Origin: Thermomonas alba
Lineage (GTDB): Bacteria > Pseudomonadota > Gammaproteobacteria > Xanthomonadales > Xanthomonadaceae
Direction: 5' to 3'
Assembly: GCF_022419205.1 (NCBI RefSeq)
Contig: NZ_JAJOZU010000002.1
Span: forward strand, 372,001-436,000
Length of the DNA: 64,000 nt
Shown in pieces: positions 28,119-37,651 of this stretch. Every line of letters starts with the position of its first letter. Positions within the stretch are counted from its first letter, which is position 1. The position numbers and the translations under genes are program-made. Under the pieces are notes generated by a model, which was not told the DNA's origin, searched no databases, and saw only the letters and a program-made list of their open reading frames with translations.

Positions 28119-28358
28119 TCAGCGGCGCCGCGCCAGCCGCCGCGCCTGCGCGCGCCGCGGTCGCGGCAGACGCAGCGAAGGCCGCGGCAAGGGGCACCCG
28201 CGCAGGCTCCACCAGGCCGCCAGCGGCATCCCCACCAGCCACAGCGGGTGCCAACCGAACAGGGCGCTGTGGCCGCGCGCGGCAGGCAGCAGCAAAACCA
28301 TCGACGTGCCAAGGATGACCAGATGGCGCAGGCAGGTATCGAGATCGCGGTGGGTCAT
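28119..28358 (-). CDS. Small hypothetical membrane protein
   Basis: A 79-residue protein, unnamed. The start MTHRDLDTCLRHL at 28358 has GGAG 8 nt upstream. Two short hydrophobic segments follow, LVILGTSMVLLLPAA and WLVGMPLAAWWSL, and the C-terminus is very Arg-rich (RRAQARRLARRR), consistent with a two-helix inner-membrane protein with a cytoplasmic positive tail. It lies between the POP-like gene and the patatin gene on the same strand. Coding potential is judged from the ribosome-binding site and hydrophobic pattern only. Confidence 0.6.
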   Translation of the reverse strand: MTHRDLDTCLRHLVILGTSMVLLLPAARGHSALFGWHPLWLVGMPLAAWWSLRGCPLPRPSLRLPRPRRAQARRLARRR

Positions 28359-28432
28359 GGCAGCGGCTCCGTGGGCGATGACGCACAGGCTGCCGCGCTG
28401 CCATCTCACGGATTGCGACCGCCCACCGCTGC

Positions 28433-29368
28433 TCAGAATCCGGCCGCCGCCAGCGCCTTCTCCGCCTCGCGGCGGCCGATGTCGATCAGCTCGGAGGCGC
28501 GCCAGAACTCATAGAACAGGCAGGCATCGCGCGGGATCTGGATCAGCAGGTCGGGCGGATCCAGCGCCAGCTGCACGCGCGAGATGCGCCCCTGCATGGT
28601 GTCCAGTGCGCGCGCCACGACATCGGCCAGGCCCAGTCGTTGGCGTGTGCCGGCACGGCTGTCTTCGCCAAGCCGCATCTCCAGCCAGCGGCTGAGCAGC
28701 CCCGGCTCGGGTTCGGCTCGCCCGGGTTCGGCTCGCTCGAGTGCGGCGCGTTCGTGGTCGGGCAGATCCTGACGCACCGGCGGAAAGCCGTTGAGATCGA
28801 CGGCGATCACCCGCCGCGAACCGAACAGGCGCGCTGCAGTGATCGGCAGTGGCGACAGCAGCCCGCCATCCACCAGCGCCATTTCGCCCATCATCAGCGG
28901 GGTGAAGATGCCGGGGATCGCGAACGAGGCGCGCAGGGCATCCCAGAGATCGCCCTGGCGTAGCCACACCTCGCGCTGCCGGTACAGGTCCACCGCCACC
29001 GCGGTGAAATCGAGCGGCAGGTCCTCGATCCGCGGCTCACCGATCAAGGCGCGCAGGGTTTGCACCAGGCGGCTGCCGGTAAACATCGCCGGCCGGCCGA
29101 GACCGGGGTCCAGCAGGCGCAGCATTTCGTTACGCGAGGTGCGGCACATCCAGTCGCGCAACAGTTCCAGCTTGCCGGCCGCGAATGCCCCGCCGACCAG
29201 CGCGCCGCACGAAGTGCCGGCGACGGCCTCGATGTACAGCCCATGCGCCTGCAGCACCTCGATCACGCCGATCTGCGCCAGACCGCGCGCGCCGCCACCG
29301 CCGAGGGCGAGCGCAACGGCCTGCTGCGGTGGGGTGGCGGGCGCGGGAGCCGATGCGGGATCGCTCAT
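28433..29368 (-). CDS. Patatin-like phospholipase (RssA-type)
   Basis: A 311-residue Ser/Asp-dyad lipase. The oxyanion loop LALGGGGARGLAQIG opens the domain, the nucleophile elbow is AGTSCG (G-x-S-x-G), and the catalytic Asp is in VDGGLLSP, in correct order. No signal peptide is present, which fits the cytoplasmic RssA/NTE-like group. The start ATG (29366-29368) overlaps the stop of the WYL regulator in ATGA, so the regulator and lipase are co-translated. A low-complexity EPGRAEPEPG stretch lies near residue 215. Probable phospholipase or lysophospholipase; substrate unknown. Confidence 0.92.
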   Translation of the reverse strand: MSDPASAPAPATPPQQAVALALGGGGARGLAQIGVIEVLQAHGLYIEAVAGTSCGALVGGAFAAGKLELLRDWMCRTSRNEMLRLLDPGLGRPAMFTGSRLVQTLRALIGEPRIEDLPLDFTAVAVDLYRQREVWLRQGDLWDALRASFAIPGIFTPLMMGEMALVDGGLLSPLPITAARLFGSRRVIAVDLNGFPPVRQDLPDHERAALERAEPGRAEPEPGLLSRWLEMRLGEDSRAGTRQRLGLADVVARALDTMQGRISRVQLALDPPDLLIQIPRDACLFYEFWRASELIDIGRREAEKALAAAGF

Positions 29369-30342
29369 GCCTCGTCGTCCTGATGGTTCGAGAGTGCCAG
29401 CTGCAGGTGCGCGCGCAGCTGCTCGCGCAGGGCGCGCGGCTCCACGATTTCGGCGTCGGCGCCATATTGCAGCACGTCCATCAGCAGCTCGCGCGGCACC
29501 GAATACGGCAGCTTCAGCTCGTAGCGCCCGTCCGGTAAGAAGCGGCCCTGCTGCTGCGAATGCCAGCGCTCGTCCGCCACCCAGCGCGCAGCCTTGGCCG
29601 AGAAGCGGATGGTGGCCCAGCCCTTGGGCGGGCCGGAAAAGATGCCGTAGCCGGCGGCCAGGTGCGCATCCAGGGTTGCTTCGTCCACGTCGCGCGCGGC
29701 CTCGTCGAGCCGGCGCGGACTGGCGATGCGGTCGATCGAGAAGCTGCGCAGAGCGTCGCGGTCCTCGTCCCAGGCGTCGAGGTACCAGTTGTCGCGGTAG
29801 TGGGTGAGCCGCTGCGGGCTGACCCGTCGCCGGGTCGTCTCGTCGGTGGTGCGCGCGCGGTAGTCGAACGCCAGCTGATGCCGGTCCAGCACCGCCGAGG
29901 CGACGATCCGGAACACGTGCTCGTCCATCCGCCGGCCACGGTGAGGAATCACCCGCACCCGCTCCAGGGGCCAGCGCTTGCCGCCGGACTGCGCCTCCAG
30001 CAGCTTCTCCACCCGCTGCTGCAGCGGCGCCAGCGCCGACGACAGCATGCCGCCGCTGCTGCGCGCCAGCAGCTGCTGCGCGGCCAGCAGCGCGTGCAGC
30101 TCCTCCGAGCTCAGCCACAGTCCCGGCAGCTCGAAGCGCTCGGCCTCGGCCTTGTCGTAGAGAAAGCCGGCCTCGCCGTCGCCGATCACCGGCGCCATCA
30201 GCGCATCGCGCAGGAACGCGATATCGCGGTACACGGTGGCGCGCGAGCAGCCCAGGGCGTCCTGCAGATAGGCGACGGTCACCGGCCGGCGCGCGGCGCG
30301 CAGGTGACGATCCAGGGCGATGATGCGTTCGTAGCGGTCCAT
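29365..30342 (-). CDS. WYL-domain transcriptional regulator (YafY-like)
   Basis: A 325-residue regulator. The N-terminal HTH_11-type domain reads MDRYERIIALDRHLRAARRPV then CSRATVYRDIAFLRDAL. The central WYL domain (about 140-220) ends in LTHYRDNWYLDAWDEDRDALRSF, and a WCX-like C-terminal extension follows. Such proteins are usually DNA-binding regulators that sense a small nucleotide or nucleic-acid ligand. CATAAT lies exactly 6 nt before the ATG with no Shine-Dalgarno. It is divergent from an outer-membrane-like gene and co-translated with the patatin gene; both are candidate targets. Confidence 0.9.
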   Translation of the reverse strand: MDRYERIIALDRHLRAARRPVTVAYLQDALGCSRATVYRDIAFLRDALMAPVIGDGEAGFLYDKAEAERFELPGLWLSSEELHALLAAQQLLARSSGGMLSSALAPLQQRVEKLLEAQSGGKRWPLERVRVIPHRGRRMDEHVFRIVASAVLDRHQLAFDYRARTTDETTRRRVSPQRLTHYRDNWYLDAWDEDRDALRSFSIDRIASPRRLDEAARDVDEATLDAHLAAGYGIFSGPPKGWATIRFSAKAARWVADERWHSQQQGRFLPDGRYELKLPYSVPRELLMDVLQYGADAEIVEPRALREQLRAHLQLALSNHQDDEA

Positions 30343-30348
30343 GCCTGG

Positions 30349-30354
30349 ATTATG
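30349..30354 (-). promoter_or_regulatory. -10 hexamer for the WYL regulator, leaderless start predicted
   Basis: CATAAT on the minus strand ends 6 nt before the ATG at 30342. No ribosome-binding site is seen and no good -35 is recognisable. Confidence 0.5.
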
Positions 30355-30441
30355 CGGCAGCCGGCAGTGGGCGCGGGGCTCAGTGGCAGGTGGTCGTGGA
30401 TTCGCTAGACTCACCGGCAGTTTCCGTCCGTCGCGCGTCGC

Positions 30442-31074
30442 ATGCCACCGCTGTTATGGCTGGTGCTGGCCGCACCGCCGACCGCCCTCGCCGCTCCCCC
30501 GTTGCCGGTGCTGCAGCCGGAGGTGGCGCAACGTCTGCTCGATCCACCGGCCTGTCTTGCGCCGCGCTGCGTGAACGGAGAATGGGTGGTGGAGGCGATG
30601 CCGGAGATTCCACGCGGCCAGCGCCGGGTCGGCCCGGACGACCTGCCCGGCGGCGGTGGCCGCCTGCACGTGCCCGGCACTGCCCGCGACTGGGTGAAGG
30701 CGCAGGGCAGCAATGCGCGGGTGGGCATGCAGTACGGCCTGCAGGCGCTGCAGACGCGCGCCACCAGCGTGAAGCTGGCGCTGGATACCGGCTATCGCCT
30801 GAAGCCGTATGCCGACGATGGCATCGCCGGCACCGGTCCGATCCTGCGCGGCCAGCTGGAATGGAGTCAGGCGTTGGGGCAGCGCGCGCGGCTATCGCAG
30901 GTGACCCGGCTGGAAGCCGGGCAGCGCGGCGCGTTCCTGCGCAACAGCCTGCTGCTGAACGTGCAGTTGCGGCCGGCGCTGACCCTGAGCTCCGGCGTCG
31001 AGCTGCGCCGCGACCGCGACCTGGCCGGGCGCGATCAGACCGACGCCACCGTGAAGCTGAAGTACGCGTTCTGA
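30442..31074 (+). CDS. Exported outer-membrane beta-barrel-like protein
   Basis: A 210-residue protein with a signal peptide (residues 1-18, ending ALAA). A Pro-rich stretch with two cysteines (CLAPRC, near residues 38-43) follows. From about residue 90 onward, alternating polar and hydrophobic strands (SVKLALDTGYRL, LLLNVQLRPAL, SSGVELRRD) lead to a C-terminal KLKYAF. A terminal Phe with this pattern is the hallmark of Bam-inserted barrels. I do not recognise the family; it may be a small porin-like protein. TAGACT near 30408 is a possible -10. It is divergent from the WYL regulator. Confidence 0.65.
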   Translation: MPPLLWLVLAAPPTALAAPPLPVLQPEVAQRLLDPPACLAPRCVNGEWVVEAMPEIPRGQRRVGPDDLPGGGGRLHVPGTARDWVKAQGSNARVGMQYGLQALQTRATSVKLALDTGYRLKPYADDGIAGTGPILRGQLEWSQALGQRARLSQVTRLEAGQRGAFLRNSLLLNVQLRPALTLSSGVELRRDRDLAGRDQTDATVKLKYAF

Positions 31075-31099
31075 AGCAGGTGCCGCGGACGCGGTGGCC

Positions 31100-32014
31100 T
31101 CAGCCGACGTCGAGCAGCGCGCGCGCGCCCTGCGCCAGCAGCGCCTGCGCGACCGCCTGCCCGAGCGCCTCCGGCGCGTCCGCCGCGCCTTCCGCCTGCG
31201 CCCGCACTTGCCGGCCGTCGTCGGCGCTGCCGACCAGCCCCTGCAACTGCAGGCGGGTGCCGTGCAGGGTCGCCAGCGCCGCCACCGGCACGTGGCAGCT
31301 GCCATGCAGGGCGCGGTTCATCGCACGCTCGGCCTCCACGCAGGCGCGGGTGGGCGGATCATCCAGCGCCGCGCACAGCGCCAGGGTGGCGGCATCGTCG
31401 GCGCGGCATTCGATCGCGATCGCGCCCTGCGCCGGCGCCGGCAGCCAGTCCGGCGCGCTCAGCCGGGAGCGCACGCGCGCACCCAGCCCGAGACGCTCCA
31501 GTCCGGCGCAGGCCAGCACGATCGCGTCGTAGTCGCCGGCATCGAGCCTGGCCAGGCGGGTGTTGACGTTGCCGCGCAGGTCGCGCAGTTCGAGGTCGGG
31601 GCGCAGCGCGCGCAGCTGCGCCTGCCGGCGCAGCGAGGAGGTGCCGACCCGCGCGCCCGCCGGCAATGCCGCCAAGTCCGCGAAGCGCGGGCTGACGAAG
31701 GCATCGGCCGGGTCGTGGCGGGGCAGGATCGCGCCCAGCGCGAAGCCCGGCTCCAGCTGCATCGGCACGTCCTTGAGCGAATGCACCGCGCAGTCGGCCT
31801 CAGAGCGCAAGATTGCCAGCTCCAGCTCCTTCAGGAACAGGCCCTTGCCGCCGATCGCCGCCAGCGAGCGGTCGAGGATCTCGTCGCCGCGGGTGCTCAG
31901 CGGGACCAGTTCGATCGCAAGGCCGGGGTGCGCCTGTTGCAGGCGGGCGGCGACGTGCTCGGTCTGCCACAGGGCGAGCGGGCTCTTACGGGTGGCGATG
32001 CGCAGGCGGGTCAT
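31100..32014 (-). CDS. hemC: Hydroxymethylbilane synthase (porphobilinogen deaminase)
   Basis: A 304-residue enzyme that joins four porphobilinogens into hydroxymethylbilane in haem synthesis. The sequence opens with [17 protein letters not shown]. It has [12 protein letters not shown] with the catalytic Asp, [24 protein letters not shown], and the cofactor-binding Cys in [12 protein letters not shown] near residue 240. GATAAT lies 6 nt before the ATG with no Shine-Dalgarno. The AlgR-like gene lies 45 bp upstream on the same strand, as in Pseudomonas. Confidence 0.97.
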   Translation of the reverse strand: MTRLRIATRKSPLALWQTEHVAARLQQAHPGLAIELVPLSTRGDEILDRSLAAIGGKGLFLKELELAILRSEADCAVHSLKDVPMQLEPGFALGAILPRHDPADAFVSPRFADLAALPAGARVGTSSLRRQAQLRALRPDLELRDLRGNVNTRLARLDAGDYDAIVLACAGLERLGLGARVRSRLSAPDWLPAPAQGAIAIECRADDAATLALCAALDDPPTRACVEAERAMNRALHGSCHVPVAALATLHGTRLQLQGLVGSADDGRQVRAQAEGAADAPEALGQAVAQALLAQGARALLDVG

Positions 32015-32020
32015 GCGCGG

Positions 32021-32026
32021 ATTATC
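32021..32026 (-). promoter_or_regulatory. -10 hexamer for hemC, leaderless start predicted
   Basis: GATAAT on the minus strand ends 6 nt before the hemC ATG (32014), inside the 45-bp spacer after the AlgR-like gene. It implies that hemC has its own promoter besides read-through. Confidence 0.55.
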
Positions 32027-32059
32027 GCCCGCCGTCGCGGTTGCTGCCCGCCTTCAGGC

Positions 32060-32794
32060 TCACGACGGCTGCAGCTGCTGGCGTAGCTGCGCCAGGCAGC
32101 GGCGGCTGACGTCCAGCGGCTGCGCCACGTCGCGCAGGATCGCCTGCACGTGGCCATCGGGCGTGCGCCGCAGCTCCACCAGCTGCGCGCGTGCCACCAG
32201 GCAGTTGCGGTGGATGCGCAGGAAGCGGCCTTTGAACTCGGTTTCCAGCGCCTTCAGCGACTCTTCGATCAGATCCTCGCCGCGCGCGTGGTGCACGACC
32301 ACGTATTTTTCATCGGCCAGCAAATAGTGGATTTCGTCCACCGGAATGCGCCGCAGGCTGCCGCGCAGGCGCGCGCACAGATGATCGCGGGACGCGGCGA
32401 TGCCAGTATCGGCCCGCCCGGCGAGGAAGGTGCGCGCCTTGTCCAGCGCCTGCGCCAGGCGCTCCGCGCGCACCGGCTTGACCAGATAATCCAGCGCCCG
32501 GGCTTCGAACGCGGACAGCGCGTGCGCGTCGAATGCGGTGCAGAACACCACCGCCGGCGCCGGGGAGCACGCCGCCAGCCGGTGCGCGGTCTGGATACCG
32601 TCCAGGCCGGGCATCGCGATGTCCAGCAGCACCAGATCCGGATGCAGGCGCTGGCACGCCTCCAGCGCGGCCATGCCATCGCCCGCCTCGCCGACCACCT
32701 GCACCCCGGGCTGCGCGTCCAGCAGCGTGCGCAGCCGCGCGCGCGCCAGCGGCTCGTCATCGACGATCAAGACCTTCAGCGGTCGCGTGGCCAT
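32060..32794 (-). CDS. algR: AlgR-like LytTR response regulator
   Basis: A 244-residue response regulator. The receiver has LIVDDEPLARARL, the phospho-acceptor Asp in VLLDIAMPGLDG (near residue 55) and Lys in DYLVKPVRAE. The C-terminal LytTR DNA-binding domain (about 140-240) includes IHYLLADEKYVVVHH and GRFLRIHRNCLVAR. Its place before hemC matches the Pseudomonas algR-hemC order. Strong ribosome-binding site GGAGGGAGG upstream of ATG 32794. The usual AlgZ/FimS-type sensor gene is not next to it. In relatives AlgR controls twitching, exopolysaccharide or virulence; the role here is inferred. Confidence 0.9.
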   Translation of the reverse strand: MATRPLKVLIVDDEPLARARLRTLLDAQPGVQVVGEAGDGMAALEACQRLHPDLVLLDIAMPGLDGIQTAHRLAACSPAPAVVFCTAFDAHALSAFEARALDYLVKPVRAERLAQALDKARTFLAGRADTGIAASRDHLCARLRGSLRRIPVDEIHYLLADEKYVVVHHARGEDLIEESLKALETEFKGRFLRIHRNCLVARAQLVELRRTPDGHVQAILRDVAQPLDVSRRCLAQLRQQLQPS

Positions 32795-32858
32795 CCGCCC
32801 TCCCTCCGACGCCGATTGCCACTCCCGCGGCGATGGTAGCCGCAGTGCGGCGGAGACG

Positions 32859-33530
32859 TCATCCGGCGTGCAGGCGGGCCGTCATCCAATCGCCGAGGTC
32901 GGCGATCTCCTGCGCGCACACCGCGTGCTGCATCGGGTAGCGGTGGAAGTCGACCCTGAAGCCGAAGCTCTGCAGCGTCTGCGCGGCCTGTTCCCCGGCC
33001 GTCAGCGGCACCACCGGGTCGAACCTCCCATGCGCCATGAACACCGGCTGCGTGGTCGCCTGCGGCTGCAGGCGTTCGCGCGCGATCGGCGCCGGCAGCG
33101 GCAGGTAGGTGGACAGCGCGATCAAGCCCGCCAGCGGCGCCTGCCGCGCCAGCCCGGCCGCCAGGGTGATCGCCCCACCCTGCGAGAATCCGGCCAGCAG
33201 CAGGCGCTGCGGCGGGATCCCGCGCCCCGCCTCGCGCGCGATCAGCGCCTCCACCTGCGCGATCGAGGCCGCCACGCCGTCGAGATCGGCGCGCTGGGCG
33301 AGGTCGAGATCGCGGATGTCGTACCAGGCGCGCATGCGCATGCCGCCGTTGATCGTCACCGCGCGCAGCGGCGCGTGCGGGAACACGAAGCGCAGCGGCG
33401 GCCAGGTCGCGCGCACCAGCTCCGGCACGATCGGCGCGAAATCGTGGCCGTCGGCGCCCAGCCCGTGCAGCCACAGCACGCTCCACTGCGGATCGGGCGC
33501 GGTTTCGAGTTCGACGGTGTCCAGCGGCAT
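32859..33530 (-). CDS. Carboxylesterase/lysophospholipase of the EstB family
   Basis: A 223-residue alpha/beta hydrolase. The oxyanion segment VLWLHGLGADGHDF, nucleophile elbow LLAGFSQGGAITL, the acid in HGRFDPVVPL and the His in YPMQHAVCAQE are the signature of the small bacterial carboxylesterases related to acyl-protein thioesterases. ATG 33530 has AGGAG 7 nt upstream, preferred over the ATG at 33554. Cytoplasmic, with broad short-chain ester hydrolysis expected. Confidence 0.92.
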   Translation of the reverse strand: MPLDTVELETAPDPQWSVLWLHGLGADGHDFAPIVPELVRATWPPLRFVFPHAPLRAVTINGGMRMRAWYDIRDLDLAQRADLDGVAASIAQVEALIAREAGRGIPPQRLLLAGFSQGGAITLAAGLARQAPLAGLIALSTYLPLPAPIARERLQPQATTQPVFMAHGRFDPVVPLTAGEQAAQTLQSFGFRVDFHRYPMQHAVCAQEIADLGDWMTARLHAG

Positions 33531-33626
33531 GTGTGGCTCCTGCGGTTGCGGCATCTCAGCATGTCGGCGCGGCCAGGCCCGCGGTTGGCCGCGAAGCCAT
33601 GGCGCTGGCGGCGCTGCGCGGCGGGC

Positions 33627-34112
33627 TCAATACGGCGTGCCGTCCTTGTGGGTGAACACCCAGTGGCCATCCACCTCGCGGGCGTGCAGATCATCGTCCG
33701 GATAGTGCACTTCATCGCCGGGCGTGCGGTCGCCGATTTCCAGATACAGCACGTCCTGGTCGGAGTCGTTCACCAGGTGGTGGGCATCGTTGCTGCCGGC
33801 CTTGAACCCGGCGCACATGCCGGGCGCCAGCCGCTGCGCGCCGGCATTGGTGTACAGGGTCGGGTGCCCTTCCAGCACGTAGATGAACTCGTCCTGGCGC
33901 GCATGCGCATGGCGCAGCGCGGACTTGGCGCCGGGAGCCAGGCGGGTCAGGTTGACGCCGAAATGGGTGAGCCCGAACAGCGCGCCGAGCATTTTCTTGT
34001 CGCGGCCTTCGAAGCCGCTGGCGAACGCAGCGGGGTACACGCTGCGCACGCTGCGGCTTGGGGCGTCGAGTGCGCGGATGGCGGCGGCCGGAGGGATGGC
34101 GGAATCGGACAT
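33627..34112 (-). CDS. Cupin-domain protein
   Basis: A 161-residue single cupin. Motif 1 reads ALRHAHARQDEFIYVLEG (the two His and Glu metal ligands), and motif 2 contains PGMCAGFKAG followed by HHLVNDSDQDVLYLEIG. The trailing PDDDLHARE and WVFTHKDGTPY are typical of a group annotated as cupins or transcriptional-regulator-like in Xanthomonadaceae. It probably binds a divalent metal; the reaction is unknown. No clear Shine-Dalgarno is visible before ATG 34112. It lies just downstream of the tRNA gene on the same strand. Confidence 0.82.
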   Translation of the reverse strand: MSDSAIPPAAAIRALDAPSRSVRSVYPAAFASGFEGRDKKMLGALFGLTHFGVNLTRLAPGAKSALRHAHARQDEFIYVLEGHPTLYTNAGAQRLAPGMCAGFKAGSNDAHHLVNDSDQDVLYLEIGDRTPGDEVHYPDDDLHAREVDGHWVFTHKDGTPY

Positions 34113-34139
34113 GGTGGCGGCGTGGCGGCGAGGCGACGT

Positions 34140-34215
34140 TGGTGGGCCCACCAGGACTCGAACCTGGAACCAAGGGATTATGAGTCCCCTGCTCTGACCA
34201 TTGAGCTATAGGCCC
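34140..34215 (-). tRNA. tRNA-Ile2 with CAU anticodon
   Basis: A 76-nt tRNA including an encoded CCA end (34140-34142). The 7-bp acceptor stem, D-arm, anticodon loop CTCATAA, and T-arm with GGTTCGAGTCC all fold. The anticodon is CAU. The short D-loop (GCTCAATGGTCAGAGC) and variable region TTGGT resemble E. coli ileX/ileY rather than elongator Met-tRNA, so C34 is probably modified to lysidine by TilS and the tRNA reads AUA. It lies downstream of rpoD on the same strand. Confidence 0.88.
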
Positions 34216-34242
34216 GTGCCGCTGATTGTAAGGGCCACCAAT

Positions 34243-34270
34243 GCGAAACCCGCCAGTGGGCGGGTTTCGC
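34243..34270 (-). terminator. Terminator-like hairpin after rpoD
   Basis: Perfect 12-bp stem, GCGAAACCCGCC (34243-34254) and GGCGGGTTTCGC (34259-34270), with a 4-nt loop. It lies 21 nt past the rpoD stop and 27 nt before the tRNA. The T-run is inside the stem (GGGTTT) rather than after it, so it may be a partial terminator. Confidence 0.7.
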
Positions 34271-34290
34271 GGGAGCGTCTGGGCGCGCTT

Positions 34291-36150
<1,860 letters not shown>

Positions 36151-36200
36151 GGAAGCGATACCCTGTGGACGGTCTGCGGGGACGCAGGAAAGAACCTAGT

Positions 36201-36206
36201 ATTATA
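36201..36206 (-). promoter_or_regulatory. rpoD promoter -10 box
   Basis: A consensus TATAAT on the minus strand inside GTATAATACTAGG, about 50 bp before the rpoD ATG. No good -35 is visible at 16-18 nt, so activity may rely on flanking contacts. It is the only exact TATAAT I noticed among the upstream regions examined. Confidence 0.7.
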
Positions 36207-36243
36207 CTGCGCAGTCGGCGACTTCGCTGACGCAGGCCTGAAA

Positions 36244-36684
36244 TCACGGCCGCAGCAGAAACGTGACGGGGCCGTCGTTGACCAGGCTCACCTGCATATG
36301 GGCACCGAACCGTCCGGTTTCCACCCTGGCCGGGTGCAGGGCGCGGCAGAGCGTCACCAGGCGTTCGAACTCGCGGCGGGCCAGCTCCGGCGGCGCCGCA
36401 CTGCTGAAGCTGGGGCGCATGCCGCCGCGGGTGTCGGCGGCGAGGGTGAACTGGCTGACCAGCAACAAGCCGCCGCCGGTATCGGCCAGCGAGCGGTTCA
36501 TCCGGCCATCCGCATCCTCGAAGACGCGGTAGCCCAGCAGCCGCTGCGCCAGCCGGCGCGCCTGCGGCTCGCCGTCGCCGGGCTCGATCCCGACCAGCGC
36601 CAGCAATCCGGGGCCGATCGCGCCCACGACCGTGTCATCGACGGTCACCCGGGCTTCGGTCACGCGTTGGATCAGGGCCAGCAT
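36244..36684 (-). CDS. dtd: D-aminoacyl-tRNA deacylase
   Basis: A 146-residue DTD protein that removes D-amino acids (and glycine from tRNA-Ala) mischarged on tRNA. The family motifs SQFTLAAD and NDGPVTFLL (the N-x-G-P-V-T cis-Gly-Pro motif) are present. The start [13 protein letters not shown] at 36684 matches the family exactly. TACAAT ends 6 nt before the ATG and there is no Shine-Dalgarno. It shares a mirror-symmetric promoter region with the divergent acyltransferase gene. Confidence 0.96.
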   Translation of the reverse strand: MLALIQRVTEARVTVDDTVVGAIGPGLLALVGIEPGDGEPQARRLAQRLLGYRVFEDADGRMNRSLADTGGGLLLVSQFTLAADTRGGMRPSFSSAAPPELARREFERLVTLCRALHPARVETGRFGAHMQVSLVNDGPVTFLLRP

Positions 36685-36688
36685 GCCG

Positions 36689-36716
36689 GCATTGTAGGCG
36701 CGCCCACCTACAATGC
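36689..36716. promoter_or_regulatory. Mirror-symmetric divergent promoter of dtd and the acyltransferase
   Basis: A 10-bp perfect inverted repeat, GCATTGTAGG (36689-36698) and CCTACAATGC (36707-36716). Each arm carries TACAAT in outward orientation: minus strand 36696-36691, plus strand 36709-36714. These lie 6 nt before the dtd ATG and 7 nt before the acyltransferase ATG. Neither start has a Shine-Dalgarno. Both mRNAs are therefore predicted to be leaderless, from two -10 boxes only 12 bp apart. Confidence 0.65.
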
Positions 36717-36721
36717 TGCCG

Positions 36722-37639
36722 ATGACGGAATATTTGGCAGCCCTGCTATATGCCTCCGCCTGGCTGGCGGCGCGCCTGCCGTGGCCGCTGCTGCGCGCGC
36801 TGGCCGACGCCCTGGCCTGGCTGTGGCAGCGCCTGGACGCCCGCGAGGCGCGGGTGGCGCGGCGCAATCTGGAGCTCATCCGCCCGACCCTGGCGCCTGC
36901 CGAGCGCGAGCGCCTGGTGGGCGAGATCGTGCGCACCACCACCCGTCAGGCGCTGGAAACCCTGCGGCTGTGGACGCGCCCGCCCGCGCACAACCTGGCC
37001 GATATCGTCGAAGTCCACGGCGAGGCGCTGTTCGATGCCGCCCTGCGCAGCGGACGCGGGCTGATCGTGGCCGCCCCGCACCTGGGCAACTGGGAGCTGC
37101 TGAACCAGTGGCTGGCGCACAAGACCCCACTGGCGATCCTGTATCGCCCGCCGGAATCGGCCGTGGGCGAAGCCTTCCTGCGCCGGGTGCGCGCGCGCGC
37201 CGGCGGCCAGGTGGAGCAGGTCCGCGCCGAAGCGGCGGGCGTGCGTACCCTGCTCAAGCGCTTGCAGAAGGGCGGCGTGGTCGGGATCCTGCCCGACCAG
37301 CAGCCCAAGGCCGGGGAAGGCGAGTTCGCGCCGTTCTTCGGCAAGCCGGCGCTGACCATGACCCTGCTCGGGCGCCTGGCCCACCGCAGCGGGGCGCAGG
37401 TGCTGCTGGCCTGGTGCCGGCGCTTGCCGGGCAAGGGTGCGCCGCGGTTCGCCCTGCACATCGTCCCGGCGCCGGCGGAGGTGGCGGATGCGGATCCGGC
37501 GCGCGCGGTGGCGGCGCTGAACGCTGCGCTGGAGGCGGCGATCGGGCAGGACTTCACTCAGTACCAGTGGACCTACAAGCGCTACACCCTGCGTCCGCCC
37601 GGCAGCGGTGAGGACAACCCCTACCGCGACCTATATTGA
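36722..37639 (+). CDS. LpxL/HtrB-family lipid A acyltransferase
   Basis: A 305-residue inner-membrane acyltransferase. An N-terminal hydrophobic helix ([17 protein letters not shown]) anchors it. The H-x4-E catalytic motif reads [25 protein letters not shown] and the C-terminal [13 protein letters not shown] match the family that adds secondary acyl chains to lipid A. ATG 36722 is preferred over 36713 because TACAAT lies 7 nt before it. It begins the envelope-glycan region. Whether it is the laurate, myristate or another acyl transferase cannot be told. Confidence 0.9.
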   Translation: MTEYLAALLYASAWLAARLPWPLLRALADALAWLWQRLDAREARVARRNLELIRPTLAPAERERLVGEIVRTTTRQALETLRLWTRPPAHNLADIVEVHGEALFDAALRSGRGLIVAAPHLGNWELLNQWLAHKTPLAILYRPPESAVGEAFLRRVRARAGGQVEQVRAEAAGVRTLLKRLQKGGVVGILPDQQPKAGEGEFAPFFGKPALTMTLLGRLAHRSGAQVLLAWCRRLPGKGAPRFALHIVPAPAEVADADPARAVAALNAALEAAIGQDFTQYQWTYKRYTLRPPGSGEDNPYRDLY

Positions 37640-37651
37640 CGGCGACCGCCG

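Noticed and set aside
34140-34215. Reading the CAU tRNA as elongator tRNA-Met
   Set aside because: The short D-loop and the TTGGT variable region resemble the lysidine-modified Ile2 tRNA; a tRNA classifier run would settle it.
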